From: Candidatus Melainabacteria bacterium
GTDB taxonomy: Bacteria > Cyanobacteriota > Vampirovibrionia > Obscuribacterales > Obscuribacteraceae
NCBI GenBank assembly: GCA_016716405.1
Contig: JADJWK010000001.1
Location: forward strand, 1,860,001-1,924,000
Length of the DNA stretch: 64,000 nucleotides
Direction of reading: 5' to 3'
In this document: positions 14,853 to 23,644 of the stretch, one piece after another
Layout of the letters: each line of letters opens with the position of its first letter
Numbering within the stretch: the first letter of the stretch is position 1
Notes under the pieces: generated by a model
What the model was told of the DNA's origin: nothing
The model's database searches: none
The model's input: the letters and a program-made list of their open reading frames with translations, nothing else
Program-made: the position numbers and the translations under genes

Positions 14853-17144
14853 TCAAAACGCGGCGTGCTCGGCGCGCTGGGCTTCCTGACGGCTCTGGCT
14901 GTCCTTGATGGCGTTAGCCCGGGCTGCCATCTTGGCTGCCTTGGTCTTTTTGTCCAGGGCTCTGAGGGTGGTGGCATAGTTCTCCAGCATGGTCACCAGG
15001 GACGCTCCTTCTCGTCCTCTGGCCATGGTATGCACGTCGATGGCTTGCTTGTAGACGGGTTCGGCCTGGTCGTGCTTGTCTTGCAGCCAGTATAGATCCG
15101 CCAGTCTGGCCATGGCATAGGCGACTTCTATATGATGCGCTCCCAGGCTCTTGCTCCTCGCCGAGATCGCTTTGCGGCAGAGGGTCTCGGCGGCCTTGTA
15201 GCGCTTCAGCTCTGCCAGCACATCGATATAGTTGTTGAAAGAGCGAATCACGTCCGGGTGATCCGGGGCGAATTTCGTGGATCTAATCGTATAGGACCGG
15301 ACCAGATAGTCGGCGGCGGCTTTGAGATCGCCTTTCTGGTAATAGAGCCCGCCCAGAGAAGCCAGGGTGGAGGCGACATTCTCGTGATTCTCGCCGAGGA
15401 TCTCTTCCTGCATGGCCAGGGCCTTGCTCCAGTAGTCGCCGGCCTGGTCGTGCTTGCCCTGCTCGAAAAAGAGCTGTCCGAGCTCGCAGAGGCTGTTGGC
15501 TACTTTCGGGTGCTCGGCGCCGAAAGCCTCTTCCCTGAGCCTCAGGGACTCCACTGCTACTTTCTCGGCTTTATCGTAAGAGCCTGAGATCATATGGCAG
15601 CGGCAAATATGATCCAGGACCTCGGCTACGTTGGGATGCTTCTCTCCGAAGCTTTCTCTGTACAGGTCTGCGAGCCGGTGCCAGAGAGCCAGGGCTTCGT
15701 CATAGAATTGGAGCTCTTCTTTGATCTCGGCCAGGCTCGAGATGATCGATTGCAGCTCCGGCGAGTCGGCACCCACAGCCTCGGTTTTGATCTCCAGGGC
15801 TTTGTGCATGAAGAGCTCGGCTTTGTCCAGGCGTCCCTGCTTGCGGTAGACCTGGGCGAGATTGGCCAGGCTCTCGGCGGTCTCGGGATTGTTCTGGCCG
15901 AAAAGCTTTTTCTGCAGAATGAAGAGCCTGATCAGGACATTCTCCGCTTCGCTGAATTTCTCCTGGGTTCTATAAATCGCGTCCAGGTGCTTGAGACTCC
16001 TGATCACTTCCTGATCGTCCGTGTTGGCGTCTTTCTCGAAAATCTCGGTGGCCCGCACGCAAATCTGCTCGGCGATATCGTGACGATCGATCTCGAAATA
16101 GAGCGCCGCCAGCTTGTCCAGAGTCTCGCCCACTTCGGGGTGCTCGCTTCCGAGCTGGCCTTCTCTAATCTCCAGGCTCAGTGTGTAGAGCTCTTCGGCG
16201 CGGTCATATTCTTTGCGCAGGAGGGCGAGGCGGGCCAGGCGATCGTAAGTGGCGGTGAGCTCCAGCTCGGGCAGGGAGAGGGTCTCGGTCTTGATCCTGA
16301 GCACCCGGTTGAGCAGTTGCTCGGCCTCGCCGTAGTGTCCCTGCATCTCGTACATGTCGGACATGCCTTCCATGTATGGTATCAAATGCGGTTGGCGCGA
16401 TTCGGGGATTTTGTCGATGACGAACCAGAGCTTCTCGTAGACCGAGCTGGCGTCGGTAAGGCGGTTGGAATTCTTGTAGAGATTGGCCAGGGCGCCCATG
16501 GCCGCGATCACGTCGGGATGAGAAGCGCCGAGGAGCGGCTCGCGGATGCTGATGCACCGCTCATAGAGCGGTTCTGCCTCGGTCCAGCGTCCGGTCTCGT
16601 CGTAGAGAATTCCCAGGGCGAAAAGGACTTCGCCCACACCGATATCGGTTTCGCCGAGGAGTCTTTCTCTTTCTTCAAGGCAAGCGAGAAAGCGCTCCTC
16701 GGATTCGAGCAGATTGCCTCGCACGTGCAGGATCTCGCCCAGATCGAAAAGGCAGCCGGCATGTTCGGCGTCTTCCGCGCCCAGGGCTTCCCGGAGCTCG
16801 ATGACACGCCGGCAGAGATCTTCGGCTTCGCCTATCCTTCCGCGGCGGTAATAGATCCGGTAGAGGCTGTTGAGGGTCTCCAGCAGTTCGGGGTCCCTGG
16901 GACCCGAGTATCGCTCTCGCTCCTCACCGGCGCGCTCGAGAAGCTCTTCGGCTTCCTGGTACTTTTCCTGGTGGCAGAGGACTTCGGTCAGCTTTTCGAG
17001 GGTGAGGGGAAGACGTTTGTCTCCCGGCTCGAATTGCTCGGCTTCGGCAAGGGCTTTGCGCCAGAGAATCTCGGCTTCGGCGAAATTGCCGTATTCGAAA
17101 GCATGGTCAGCGTCGGCTTTGAGGTGACTCCACCTGGAACTCAT
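14853..17144 (-). CDS. Kinesin-light-chain-type TPR protein (about 15 repeats)
   Basis: 763 residues made almost wholly of 42-residue TPR units of the kinesin-light-chain/NPHP3 type, with repeating cores such as AEELYTLSLEIREGQLGSEHPEVGETL and AEKVAVESLRLREEAFGAEHPKVANSL (each split here by variable loops). No signal peptide, membrane helix or enzymatic domain is visible, so it is a cytoplasmic scaffold. Start ATG at 17144 has AAGAGG 4 nt upstream. It diverges from the methionine methyltransferase-like gene across 143 bp. Binding partner unknown. Confidence 0.85.
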   Translation of the reverse strand: MSSRWSHLKADADHAFEYGNFAEAEILWRKALAEAEQFEPGDKRLPLTLEKLTEVLCHQEKYQEAEELLERAGEERERYSGPRDPELLETLNSLYRIYYRRGRIGEAEDLCRRVIELREALGAEDAEHAGCLFDLGEILHVRGNLLESEERFLACLEERERLLGETDIGVGEVLFALGILYDETGRWTEAEPLYERCISIREPLLGASHPDVIAAMGALANLYKNSNRLTDASSVYEKLWFVIDKIPESRQPHLIPYMEGMSDMYEMQGHYGEAEQLLNRVLRIKTETLSLPELELTATYDRLARLALLRKEYDRAEELYTLSLEIREGQLGSEHPEVGETLDKLAALYFEIDRHDIAEQICVRATEIFEKDANTDDQEVIRSLKHLDAIYRTQEKFSEAENVLIRLFILQKKLFGQNNPETAESLANLAQVYRKQGRLDKAELFMHKALEIKTEAVGADSPELQSIISSLAEIKEELQFYDEALALWHRLADLYRESFGEKHPNVAEVLDHICRCHMISGSYDKAEKVAVESLRLREEAFGAEHPKVANSLCELGQLFFEQGKHDQAGDYWSKALAMQEEILGENHENVASTLASLGGLYYQKGDLKAAADYLVRSYTIRSTKFAPDHPDVIRSFNNYIDVLAELKRYKAAETLCRKAISARSKSLGAHHIEVAYAMARLADLYWLQDKHDQAEPVYKQAIDVHTMARGREGASLVTMLENYATTLRALDKKTKAAKMAARANAIKDSQSRQEAQRAEHAAF

Positions 17145-17287
17145 CTTGCCTCTTGTTTATTGCGGGAATTGTCTCAATAGGATATCAGAGAGGCCTCTCA
17201 ATATTGATATGTTGTCATTAGCGGCGGTGGTCTTATCTGGCGTAGACTGTATGTGCTGTCAGCTGTTCTTAGTGTTGTCGGGACACC

Positions 17288-20200
17288 ATGGTCGAAGCCC
17301 AGAAAGTCGAAATCCTGCCCACTGTCGAGGCTATCCTCGCGCTACCCGGGGATAGCCCGGATCGAGCGGAGAAGACCTGCCGCATGCTCAGCCGGCTCCT
17401 TGCCGGTCTCGAGAGCGCCGATGAGCGCCATCTCTCGGTGCGTATCCTGCACGATCTGGCAGCCGCTCTCGAAGGGAAGAGTCTTCCTCATCTGATTCTC
17501 AGGGCTATGCCGGTGCCCGGTCTCGACCGCCCGATCCGCTTGCTTCTCACCCCCGCGGTTTTTTCCCCTGAAATGTGGGGGCAGACTTTCGCCGAGGGAC
17601 TCATGAAAGTGCCGGAGCAGTTCGACGGCACCAGGGTGGTGGAGCTGGGCACAGGCTCGGGCTGGATTTCCCTGCTTCTTCTGCTGCGCACCAATGTCCA
17701 GGAAGTGGTCGGTCTTGATATCAACCCGGTGGCGGTCACCATGGCCCGTCTCAATGCCTGGCTGAACGGCACCCGTGATGACGGCTCGGTGGTGCTCAGT
17801 CAGGCCGGGGCTCCCATCGTCGGAGCTTTCCGGATAGTCGAATCGGACCTTCTCCAGGCGGTGATTGCCGGCAGAGAGGACTTCGATCATGTGATCGGCT
17901 GCATACCCCAGGTTCTCCATCCGGAAGGTCATGCCGAGGCCAGGGAGCCGCGTCTCAGTGAGCGCGAGCTCTATGATCTGAGCAATTATTGCTTCGAGCA
18001 GGGCATTCTCGAAGATCGATTCGGGCTTCCTCTTATCGCCCGGGCTCTCGAGCAGGCCCAGGTCTGTCTCAAACGCGGCGGCAAAGTCACCCTGATCCTG
18101 GGAGGACGGCCCGGTCCCGATGCCATCGCCTCCATGTTCGTCCGCCGGGGCTATGAGCCGGAGATTCTCTGGAGCCGGCGGATCACTCAAGCCGATGACA
18201 CCGACCTGAAGTCTCTTGTCAAGCTCGAGCAAGCCCACGGGATCAAATTCCATTTCTTCATGTCCCGCAATTCCCGGGAGTCTCTATCTGCCGAGACGGC
18301 CGTGAGGATGCTCCAGGCCGGCCACGATGTCTATCACGATCTTCTGGTCTACCGGGCCACCACCGCTTTCGAGAAAGCAGCCTTCGGATTCGCCTCCAAT
18401 CTCCATCGAATGTCCCTGGACTCTTTGCGTAAGGAGCTGGATTTCTCCCGGATGACCGAGGAGCAGATGAGCTTTCTCGATCGGCTCTCCCAGGAGCTCC
18501 TCAAGTCCAGGACTATCCCTTATCCCCATGAGCGGGGCGATCTCGGCCTGCGCAAGCGGCTCTCCAAATTTCTGAGGATCTATTGCCATCTGCCGGTGGA
18601 AGCCGACGAGATGTTCGTGGCTCCGGAGCGCAGCGAGCTGCTTTCTATGATAGTGAATATGGTGGCGAAGCAGTCTTGCTCGGTGCTTCTGTCCGAGTCG
18701 CTCCGCGAGGTCTATGGCAGGCTCGGTCAGGATCTTTTCGTGGACACGGTCTGGTGCAACGACGACCTATCCGAGATTCTCGAGCTCGACGACGTGCTTG
18801 CGCCTTCGGTGGTGGTGCTCGCTCCCAGGCAGTTCGTGAGACCTTCCCCCATTGTTCTGTCGGCTCTTTTCGATCATGCTCGCAAGCACCCCGATTCTTA
18901 TTATGTCATCGACGACTCCGCCAATTTCGAGATCGGATCGCAACTCGACGCCAATATGATGATCCGGCTCGCCGGTCAGATGGACCTGCCCGAGAATGTC
19001 GTGCTTCTCTACGGGCTGATCAAAAATGTGGTGGCGCCTGACCTGGAGCTGTCATTCGTTCTCAATGCGCCTCCTTCATGGATCGAGGGTTTCGACGTCG
19101 CCTCCGAGCTCACTTATTCTCGGATTCCATACCCCAGCCAGCTCTATTACGAGTGGCTCTTCGACGACCTGCTCTCATTTCCCTTCCCTGTGGAGACCAT
19201 CGACTCCAATTACGGCAACCGCAAAAAGGTCGAGCCGGAGAGAGCGGAGTTTCTGGAAGCTGCCTCGGATCCTGTTTTCGCCCCCAAGCCGGTGGATGTG
19301 GATGACCCCGAGCTTATCCGGCTCGACTACGGAGAATTCGAGCATCCGGTTCCTGACCTTCTGGTCAGAGGAATCATCAAAGGTTTTGTCGAGCCTGATA
19401 GCGATTATCTTCCCGAGGTGCTGCGTTATCGAATCGCTTCGTATGTGGCCGGAACCCGGGAGTCCATGATCCTCCCTGATCGAGTCGTGCTTTCCCAGGG
19501 CGTATTCCCTCTCTTCGGCGCTTTTCTCAAAGGCGTGTGGAAGCGGCTCGGCCGGCCCCCCCGGGTGCTCCTGCCCGGTGGCTCGTACGGCCCCCTCTAT
19601 CCGATGATCGCTTATCACGGAGCTCAGGTCATACCGCTTTCCACCGAATCCGAAAGAGGATTCCTCTTCGACGTTAAGCACCTCCGAGCTTCAGGAAATC
19701 TCAAGAAGCCCGATGTGCTCTGGCTCACTCAGCCGAATAATCCCAGCGGTCTCTTTTTCGAGTCGAGCCAGGTGGCTGCGATTGTCGAATGGTGCGTGGA
19801 GAATCAGGTCTATCTGCTTGCCGATGAGATCTTCTTTCTACTCAGCGATCATCGACTGGGCGCCTGGACTCCGCCTTCTCTCAGTTTCGGCTCTCATCTC
19901 TCCCGCTTTGAGGCTGCCCGATTCATCTTCGTCACTGACGGGCTTTCCAAGGCATTTGCCGCAGGCGGATTGCGCTGCGGATTTCTGGTCTGTCCCGACG
20001 CGGCTTTTGCCGAGCTCATTCAGTCTCATCTCAAAGCTCCACCGGCGGTGCTGCTCAGGGCATGGGACAACCTCTATTCGGCTTTCCTGGATGAGGCTCC
20101 GCACGGAATGATCGATGTCGCCGCTGCTCATCGAGAAGTGAGCGATTATCTGCTCGGGGCCCGCAAGACCCTGAGCGCCAATCGCGATCGTCTCCTTTCT

Positions 20201-20428
20201 CTCTTGCGCAAACACGGGCTCGACGACGGAATCGACACATCCTATAGAGGCGGTCTCTTCCTGCTTGCCAGGCTGGCGGAGAGGCGCAATGAGCTTGCCG
20301 AGAGCAAGAAGCTGCTGATCAACCAGGACGACTGGAGCCGCACCCCGTCCTGGGCGAGGCTCTGCTTCAGCCTGCCCGAGCCACGTTTCGAAGAAGCCAT
20401 CCGCCGTCTGGAGGATTTCCTCGGATGA
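17288..20428 (+). CDS. Plant-type methionine S-methyltransferase homologue (MTase + two aminotransferase-like domains)
   Basis: 1046 residues. Residues 85-330 form a class I AdoMet methyltransferase with ELGTGSGW (119-126), DINP (144-147), GCIPQ (204-208), LSNYCFEQGILEDRFGLPLI and LGGRPGPDA. These closely match what I recall of plant methionine S-methyltransferase (MMT): GLDINPRAV, GCIPQILNP, LSNYCALQGFVEDQFGL. Next comes a degenerate aminotransferase-like domain (about 370-660, with LLYGLIKNVVAPDLELSFV, Lys579) and then a complete-looking fold-type I aminotransferase domain (about 670-1046) with TQPNNPSG, LADEIFF and PLP lysine K888 in DGLSKAFAAGGLRCGF. Plant MMT is about 1090 residues with the same order. 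Expected reaction: AdoMet + Met to S-methylmethionine. A coupled SDR gene follows (4 bp overlap). Whether the C-terminal domain is an active aminotransferase is unknown. Confidence 0.85.
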   Translation: MVEAQKVEILPTVEAILALPGDSPDRAEKTCRMLSRLLAGLESADERHLSVRILHDLAAALEGKSLPHLILRAMPVPGLDRPIRLLLTPAVFSPEMWGQTFAEGLMKVPEQFDGTRVVELGTGSGWISLLLLLRTNVQEVVGLDINPVAVTMARLNAWLNGTRDDGSVVLSQAGAPIVGAFRIVESDLLQAVIAGREDFDHVIGCIPQVLHPEGHAEAREPRLSERELYDLSNYCFEQGILEDRFGLPLIARALEQAQVCLKRGGKVTLILGGRPGPDAIASMFVRRGYEPEILWSRRITQADDTDLKSLVKLEQAHGIKFHFFMSRNSRESLSAETAVRMLQAGHDVYHDLLVYRATTAFEKAAFGFASNLHRMSLDSLRKELDFSRMTEEQMSFLDRLSQELLKSRTIPYPHERGDLGLRKRLSKFLRIYCHLPVEADEMFVAPERSELLSMIVNMVAKQSCSVLLSESLREVYGRLGQDLFVDTVWCNDDLSEILELDDVLAPSVVVLAPRQFVRPSPIVLSALFDHARKHPDSYYVIDDSANFEIGSQLDANMMIRLAGQMDLPENVVLLYGLIKNVVAPDLELSFVLNAPPSWIEGFDVASELTYSRIPYPSQLYYEWLFDDLLSFPFPVETIDSNYGNRKKVEPERAEFLEAASDPVFAPKPVDVDDPELIRLDYGEFEHPVPDLLVRGIIKGFVEPDSDYLPEVLRYRIASYVAGTRESMILPDRVVLSQGVFPLFGAFLKGVWKRLGRPPRVLLPGGSYGPLYPMIAYHGAQVIPLSTESERGFLFDVKHLRASGNLKKPDVLWLTQPNNPSGLFFESSQVAAIVEWCVENQVYLLADEIFFLLSDHRLGAWTPPSLSFGSHLSRFEAARFIFVTDGLSKAFAAGGLRCGFLVCPDAAFAELIQSHLKAPPAVLLRAWDNLYSAFLDEAPHGMIDVAAAHREVSDYLLGARKTLSANRDRLLSLLRKHGLDDGIDTSYRGGLFLLARLAERRNELAESKKLLINQDDWSRTPSWARLCFSLPEPRFEEAIRRLEDFLG

Positions 20429-21294
20429 GTGGAAGCAGGGACAGGGTCTGCCTGATCACCGGCGCGACGAGCGGCATCGGCAGAGCCGCTGCCCGGAAGC
20501 TGGCCTCGCCCGGCTGGCGTCTGATCGTAGTGGGCCGGGATCAGGAGCGCTGCCGGGAGACGGTAGAGGAGATCGAGGGCGTCGCCCCGCAAGATTCCCG
20601 GGTGGAGTTCCGGATAGCCGATCTCAGCTCATTGCGGGAAGTTATGCGGCTTGCCGAAGAGCTTCGCCGGGATCTGGATCGGATCGATGTCCTGATCAAC
20701 AACGCCGGAGCGATATTCACCACCGACAGGAAGAGCCCGGATGATATCGAGATGACCTGGGCTCTCAATCATTTCGGCTATTTCTGGCTGACCGGCGAGC
20801 TCCTCCCCCTTATCGGCAAGGGCGACAATGCCAGAATCGTCAATGTCTCCTCCCGCGCTCATGTGCGGGGGCGGATCAAAGATCGCCAGGGAATCATAGA
20901 GAAAAGGAACGATCCGTTTTTCACTTATTCCAACACCAAACTCGCCAATATCTGGTTTACCCGGGTTCTATCGCGCCGGCTCGCCGATCGCGGTATCACC
21001 GTCAACAGTCTCCATCCTGGCGTGGTATCGACGAGATTCGGCCGGGGCTGCGGGCCAGGCTCGCTGATTTTGCGCGCTTTTGCCACCGTATTTGGTGTAA
21101 GCGCCGAGAAGGGAGCGGAGACCGTGGTCTACCTGGCGCGCTCGCCGGAAGTGGCTTCGGTGAGCGGTGCTTATTTTGTCGACTGCAAGCAAGTGGAGCC
21201 CAGCGCTCTGGCCCGGGACGACGACATGGCCGAGAGGCTCTTCGAGGTCTCGGAGGAGCTTACCGGGGCGCTCAAAGAGAAGCTCAGAGCTTGA
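20425..21294 (+). CDS. Short-chain dehydrogenase/reductase, retinol-dehydrogenase-like
   Basis: 289 residues with a Rossmann fold: cofactor loop TGATSGIG (about residues 13-20), NNAG (about 91-94), catalytic Ser in IVNVSSRAH and Tyr-x-x-x-Lys in YSNTKLAN. RDH-like members reduce or oxidise aldehydes and ketones with NADP(H). The start codon overlaps the stop of the methionine methyltransferase homologue (ATGA), so the two are translationally coupled. A role in handling a product of that enzyme, such as a sulfonium aldehyde, is possible but purely inferred. The 3' end overlaps the convergent TPR-membrane gene by 11 bp. Confidence 0.92.
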   Translation: MSGSRDRVCLITGATSGIGRAAARKLASPGWRLIVVGRDQERCRETVEEIEGVAPQDSRVEFRIADLSSLREVMRLAEELRRDLDRIDVLINNAGAIFTTDRKSPDDIEMTWALNHFGYFWLTGELLPLIGKGDNARIVNVSSRAHVRGRIKDRQGIIEKRNDPFFTYSNTKLANIWFTRVLSRRLADRGITVNSLHPGVVSTRFGRGCGPGSLILRAFATVFGVSAEKGAETVVYLARSPEVASVSGAYFVDCKQVEPSALARDDDMAERLFEVSEELTGALKEKLRA

Positions 21295-22798
21295 TCGTCC
21301 AGGCCATGACATTGAGGATGGTCACCACCAGGGCGACAAATCCGACTAGATTGGCCACCATTTTGCTCTTGGGGTCTTTCAGGAGACGGCCAAGCAGCAG
21401 GTAGATGATCGCCAGGGCGCCATAGAAGAGACAGAGCCTGTTAGCCAGGAGGAAGATGCCGGGACCCTGTCCGCCGGTCCAGACATAGATGCCGGTTGAG
21501 GCAAGGATGCCGGCAGTCGGCATGGGAGGCTGCTCTTTGAGGGTGCCTCGTTCGGAGAGGAACAGCAGGGTAGCGCCGTCCGTACCCTTGAAGGGGCGCC
21601 CGAGCCGATCGCAGCCGTGGACTACGAAGTCGTCGAAGTACGAGGTCTGGGTTTCGGAGACTATATGCCCGCAGTTGATGGCGCCCGGATAGATGGCAGG
21701 CTCGCCCGGCCAGGTGCCGCCGGCTCGCAGGTGAGCGAAGAGCTGGTTTCGATCCTTGAAACGCTTGTCGGGGAGCTTGACGCTGGTGACCACCGGATAG
21801 TCCAGGCGGCCGGTAAAGGGGTTGTCGTAATCGAAACGATAGACGTCGTCTTTGTTGAAGCTCTCGGGATAGGATCGCTCTTCCCTGTAGCTACGGTCCG
21901 CGGCTACCATGACATTCTGCATATGAGAGATAATCTCGAGCTCCGGGGAATCGGCCCGGTAGAATATCAGACCGGCAGCATTGACGAGACCTTCGGGCTT
22001 GAGCTCCAGCCAGTATTCGCGCCCCCATGGGGGCGCCAGCATCAGCCGGCCCAGATCGAAAGCGCCGCCTGAGAACGCCTGGTATCCCTGGGTGATCTTG
22101 CGGTCACCCATTTTGAATACGGCTTTGCCCCCATCCATGGTGAGACTGACCAGACCTCCGCCTGCCAGGTAGGTCCTGCCGGCAGCCAGGGCCCCGTCGC
22201 CGGACGACTGGAGACCGAGCAGATAAAGGACTCCGAATATAGCGAAAAGCACCACCGGCACTCCCAGTAGAAGGAGTATCGAGAGGGTGCTCTTTATTTT
22301 TTCGCCCAGAGAATCCACCCAGTCCTTGATGGGAGCTATGGGCATCATGAAGATCGTGCGCGCTCCTGGAAGCTCCTTCTCTTCCTCTTCTTCCAGGAGC
22401 TCGTCATTGGTGCGGAGCCTCTTGACACTGGTGGCCACCGTGGCTCTCTCGGCTTCCCTGGCCATGGCCATGATTTCCTCGGCGAGCTCTTTGTTGCCCA
22501 GGGTATTGCAGAGAGTGTGGATGTTGTTGAGGGTGCGGGTGCAGTCCGAGTGCCTGATCCCCAGGGCCTGGATCTGAGCGTCCAGTAGATCCAGGGAGAT
22601 GTTGAGAGCCTTGGTGTAATTGTTGTCTTCGGTGGCGAGACTGATAAGGCTCTTGTAAGAGAGAAGCGACTGGTTGTTGGTCGGGCCGAGCTCTTTGATG
22701 GTCTGCTTGAAAAGAGCTTCGGCTCTTTCTGTGTCACCGGACTCAAGGCTCTCTATGGCCCTGGTGAACGGCGACGGCTCCTGATTCTTGTCGGTCAT
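21284..22798 (-). CDS. TPR-containing membrane protein with extracytoplasmic domain
   Basis: 504 residues. The N-terminal about 130 residues contain TPR-like helices (IESLESGDTERAEALFKQTI, YTKALNISLDLLDAQI). An acidic stretch (LLEEEEEKE) precedes a membrane helix (STLSILLLLGVPVVLFAIFGVLYLLGL, about 190-215). A beta-rich region of about 200 residues follows, then two further membrane helices at the C terminus. The layout is a cytoplasmic TPR module tethered to a probable periplasmic sensing or binding domain. No family recognised. The gene ends inside the convergent SDR gene (11 bp overlap). Confidence 0.75.
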   Translation of the reverse strand: MTDKNQEPSPFTRAIESLESGDTERAEALFKQTIKELGPTNNQSLLSYKSLISLATEDNNYTKALNISLDLLDAQIQALGIRHSDCTRTLNNIHTLCNTLGNKELAEEIMAMAREAERATVATSVKRLRTNDELLEEEEEKELPGARTIFMMPIAPIKDWVDSLGEKIKSTLSILLLLGVPVVLFAIFGVLYLLGLQSSGDGALAAGRTYLAGGGLVSLTMDGGKAVFKMGDRKITQGYQAFSGGAFDLGRLMLAPPWGREYWLELKPEGLVNAAGLIFYRADSPELEIISHMQNVMVAADRSYREERSYPESFNKDDVYRFDYDNPFTGRLDYPVVTSVKLPDKRFKDRNQLFAHLRAGGTWPGEPAIYPGAINCGHIVSETQTSYFDDFVVHGCDRLGRPFKGTDGATLLFLSERGTLKEQPPMPTAGILASTGIYVWTGGQGPGIFLLANRLCLFYGALAIIYLLLGRLLKDPKSKMVANLVGFVALVVTILNVMAWTIKL

Positions 22799-22828
22799 GA
22801 TAACTGATTCCAGCTTTTGCCTATCATG

Positions 22829-23644
22829 TTATTGCATTATCTCGACAAGGTCACCCACCTTTACAACTCCGGTATCGCGGTGCACGGCGTTCATGCCGAA
22901 AAGGACCTTGTTGTCTTTCTGCCGGTATGATGAGAGTGTTCTCAGCGGCTCCTTGCCACGGCCGGCCGTTGTCTGATCGATAGTGGTCACTGTGCAGCGG
23001 GCACAGGGCTCCAGAAGGTCGAAACGGATGGAGCCGATTCTCAGGCTCTTGAATGAGTCTTCCTGATATGGCCGGCAGCCCCCGATGACGATATTGGGAC
23101 GAAAGCGATTCATCAAGACGGGCTCGGGGAGCCGCTCGTTCAGGTCGCGCAGGGAGGCCTCCGAAATGATCAGAAGGGGATAGCCATCCTGGAATCCGAT
23201 GATAGTCCGCTCTTCTCCTTCGTGCCGGACCGAGCGCCGGTGCGAGTCAGCCATGCGCACGAGCCGGCAGTCTCTGCCCAGAAAGGTGCTCAGCCAGGCT
23301 CCGGCTCCGTCGCCCTGGTCGATGGCCTGGCAAGTGTCGCCCCAGACAATGACGCTGGCAGGCGGTGTTTCAGCCGCTGAGCCCGCGATGGTGATTGGAT
23401 CCATGCCCGGGGCTGATAGCTCGATACTGCCTGTCTCGAAAGCGAGGACTTTTACCTCGACCAGGGCCATCTTCGGGATCTCTCTCTGGGTGAGAAAGCT
23501 GCCGTCCGGCTCCACCACCATGAAAGCGCGATCGAGTCGCAGTCCCCGCTGGTCGATCTCGGCTTGCAAAAGGGCGACACCTCCCAGTGACTTCACCGGA
23601 AAAAGATTGATGGCAGTCACTGCAATCGGATCAGGGTGATGCAT
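22829..23644 (-). CDS. MOSC domain-containing protein (YcbX/mARC-like)
   Basis: 271 residues. It starts with the MOSC N-terminal beta-barrel (ITAINLF-type PVKSLGG, RGLRLDRAFMVVEPDG, LTQREIPKMALV) and ends in the MOSC domain with RFRPNIVIGG and FDLLEPCARCTVTTIDQ, where the conserved Cys would bind the molybdenum cofactor. Related proteins are molybdoenzymes reducing N-hydroxylated bases (YcbX, mARC). It overlaps the end of the winged-helix membrane gene by 14 bp and closes the gdh-OPT run. A molybdate-binding Mop gene lies at 43.7 kb, consistent with molybdenum use. Confidence 0.9.
   Translation of the reverse strand: MHHPDPIAVTAINLFPVKSLGGVALLQAEIDQRGLRLDRAFMVVEPDGSFLTQREIPKMALVEVKVLAFETGSIELSAPGMDPITIAGSAAETPPASVIVWGDTCQAIDQGDGAGAWLSTFLGRDCRLVRMADSHRRSVRHEGEERTIIGFQDGYPLLIISEASLRDLNERLPEPVLMNRFRPNIVIGGCRPYQEDSFKSLRIGSIRFDLLEPCARCTVTTIDQTTAGRGKEPLRTLSSYRQKDNKVLFGMNAVHRDTGVVKVGDLVEIMQ

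Noticed and set aside
15594..17180. Plus-strand open frame of 528 codons opposite the TPR gene
   Set aside because: Its periodic Leu/Phe/Gly pattern mirrors the antisense of TPR repeats; no ribosome site or family.
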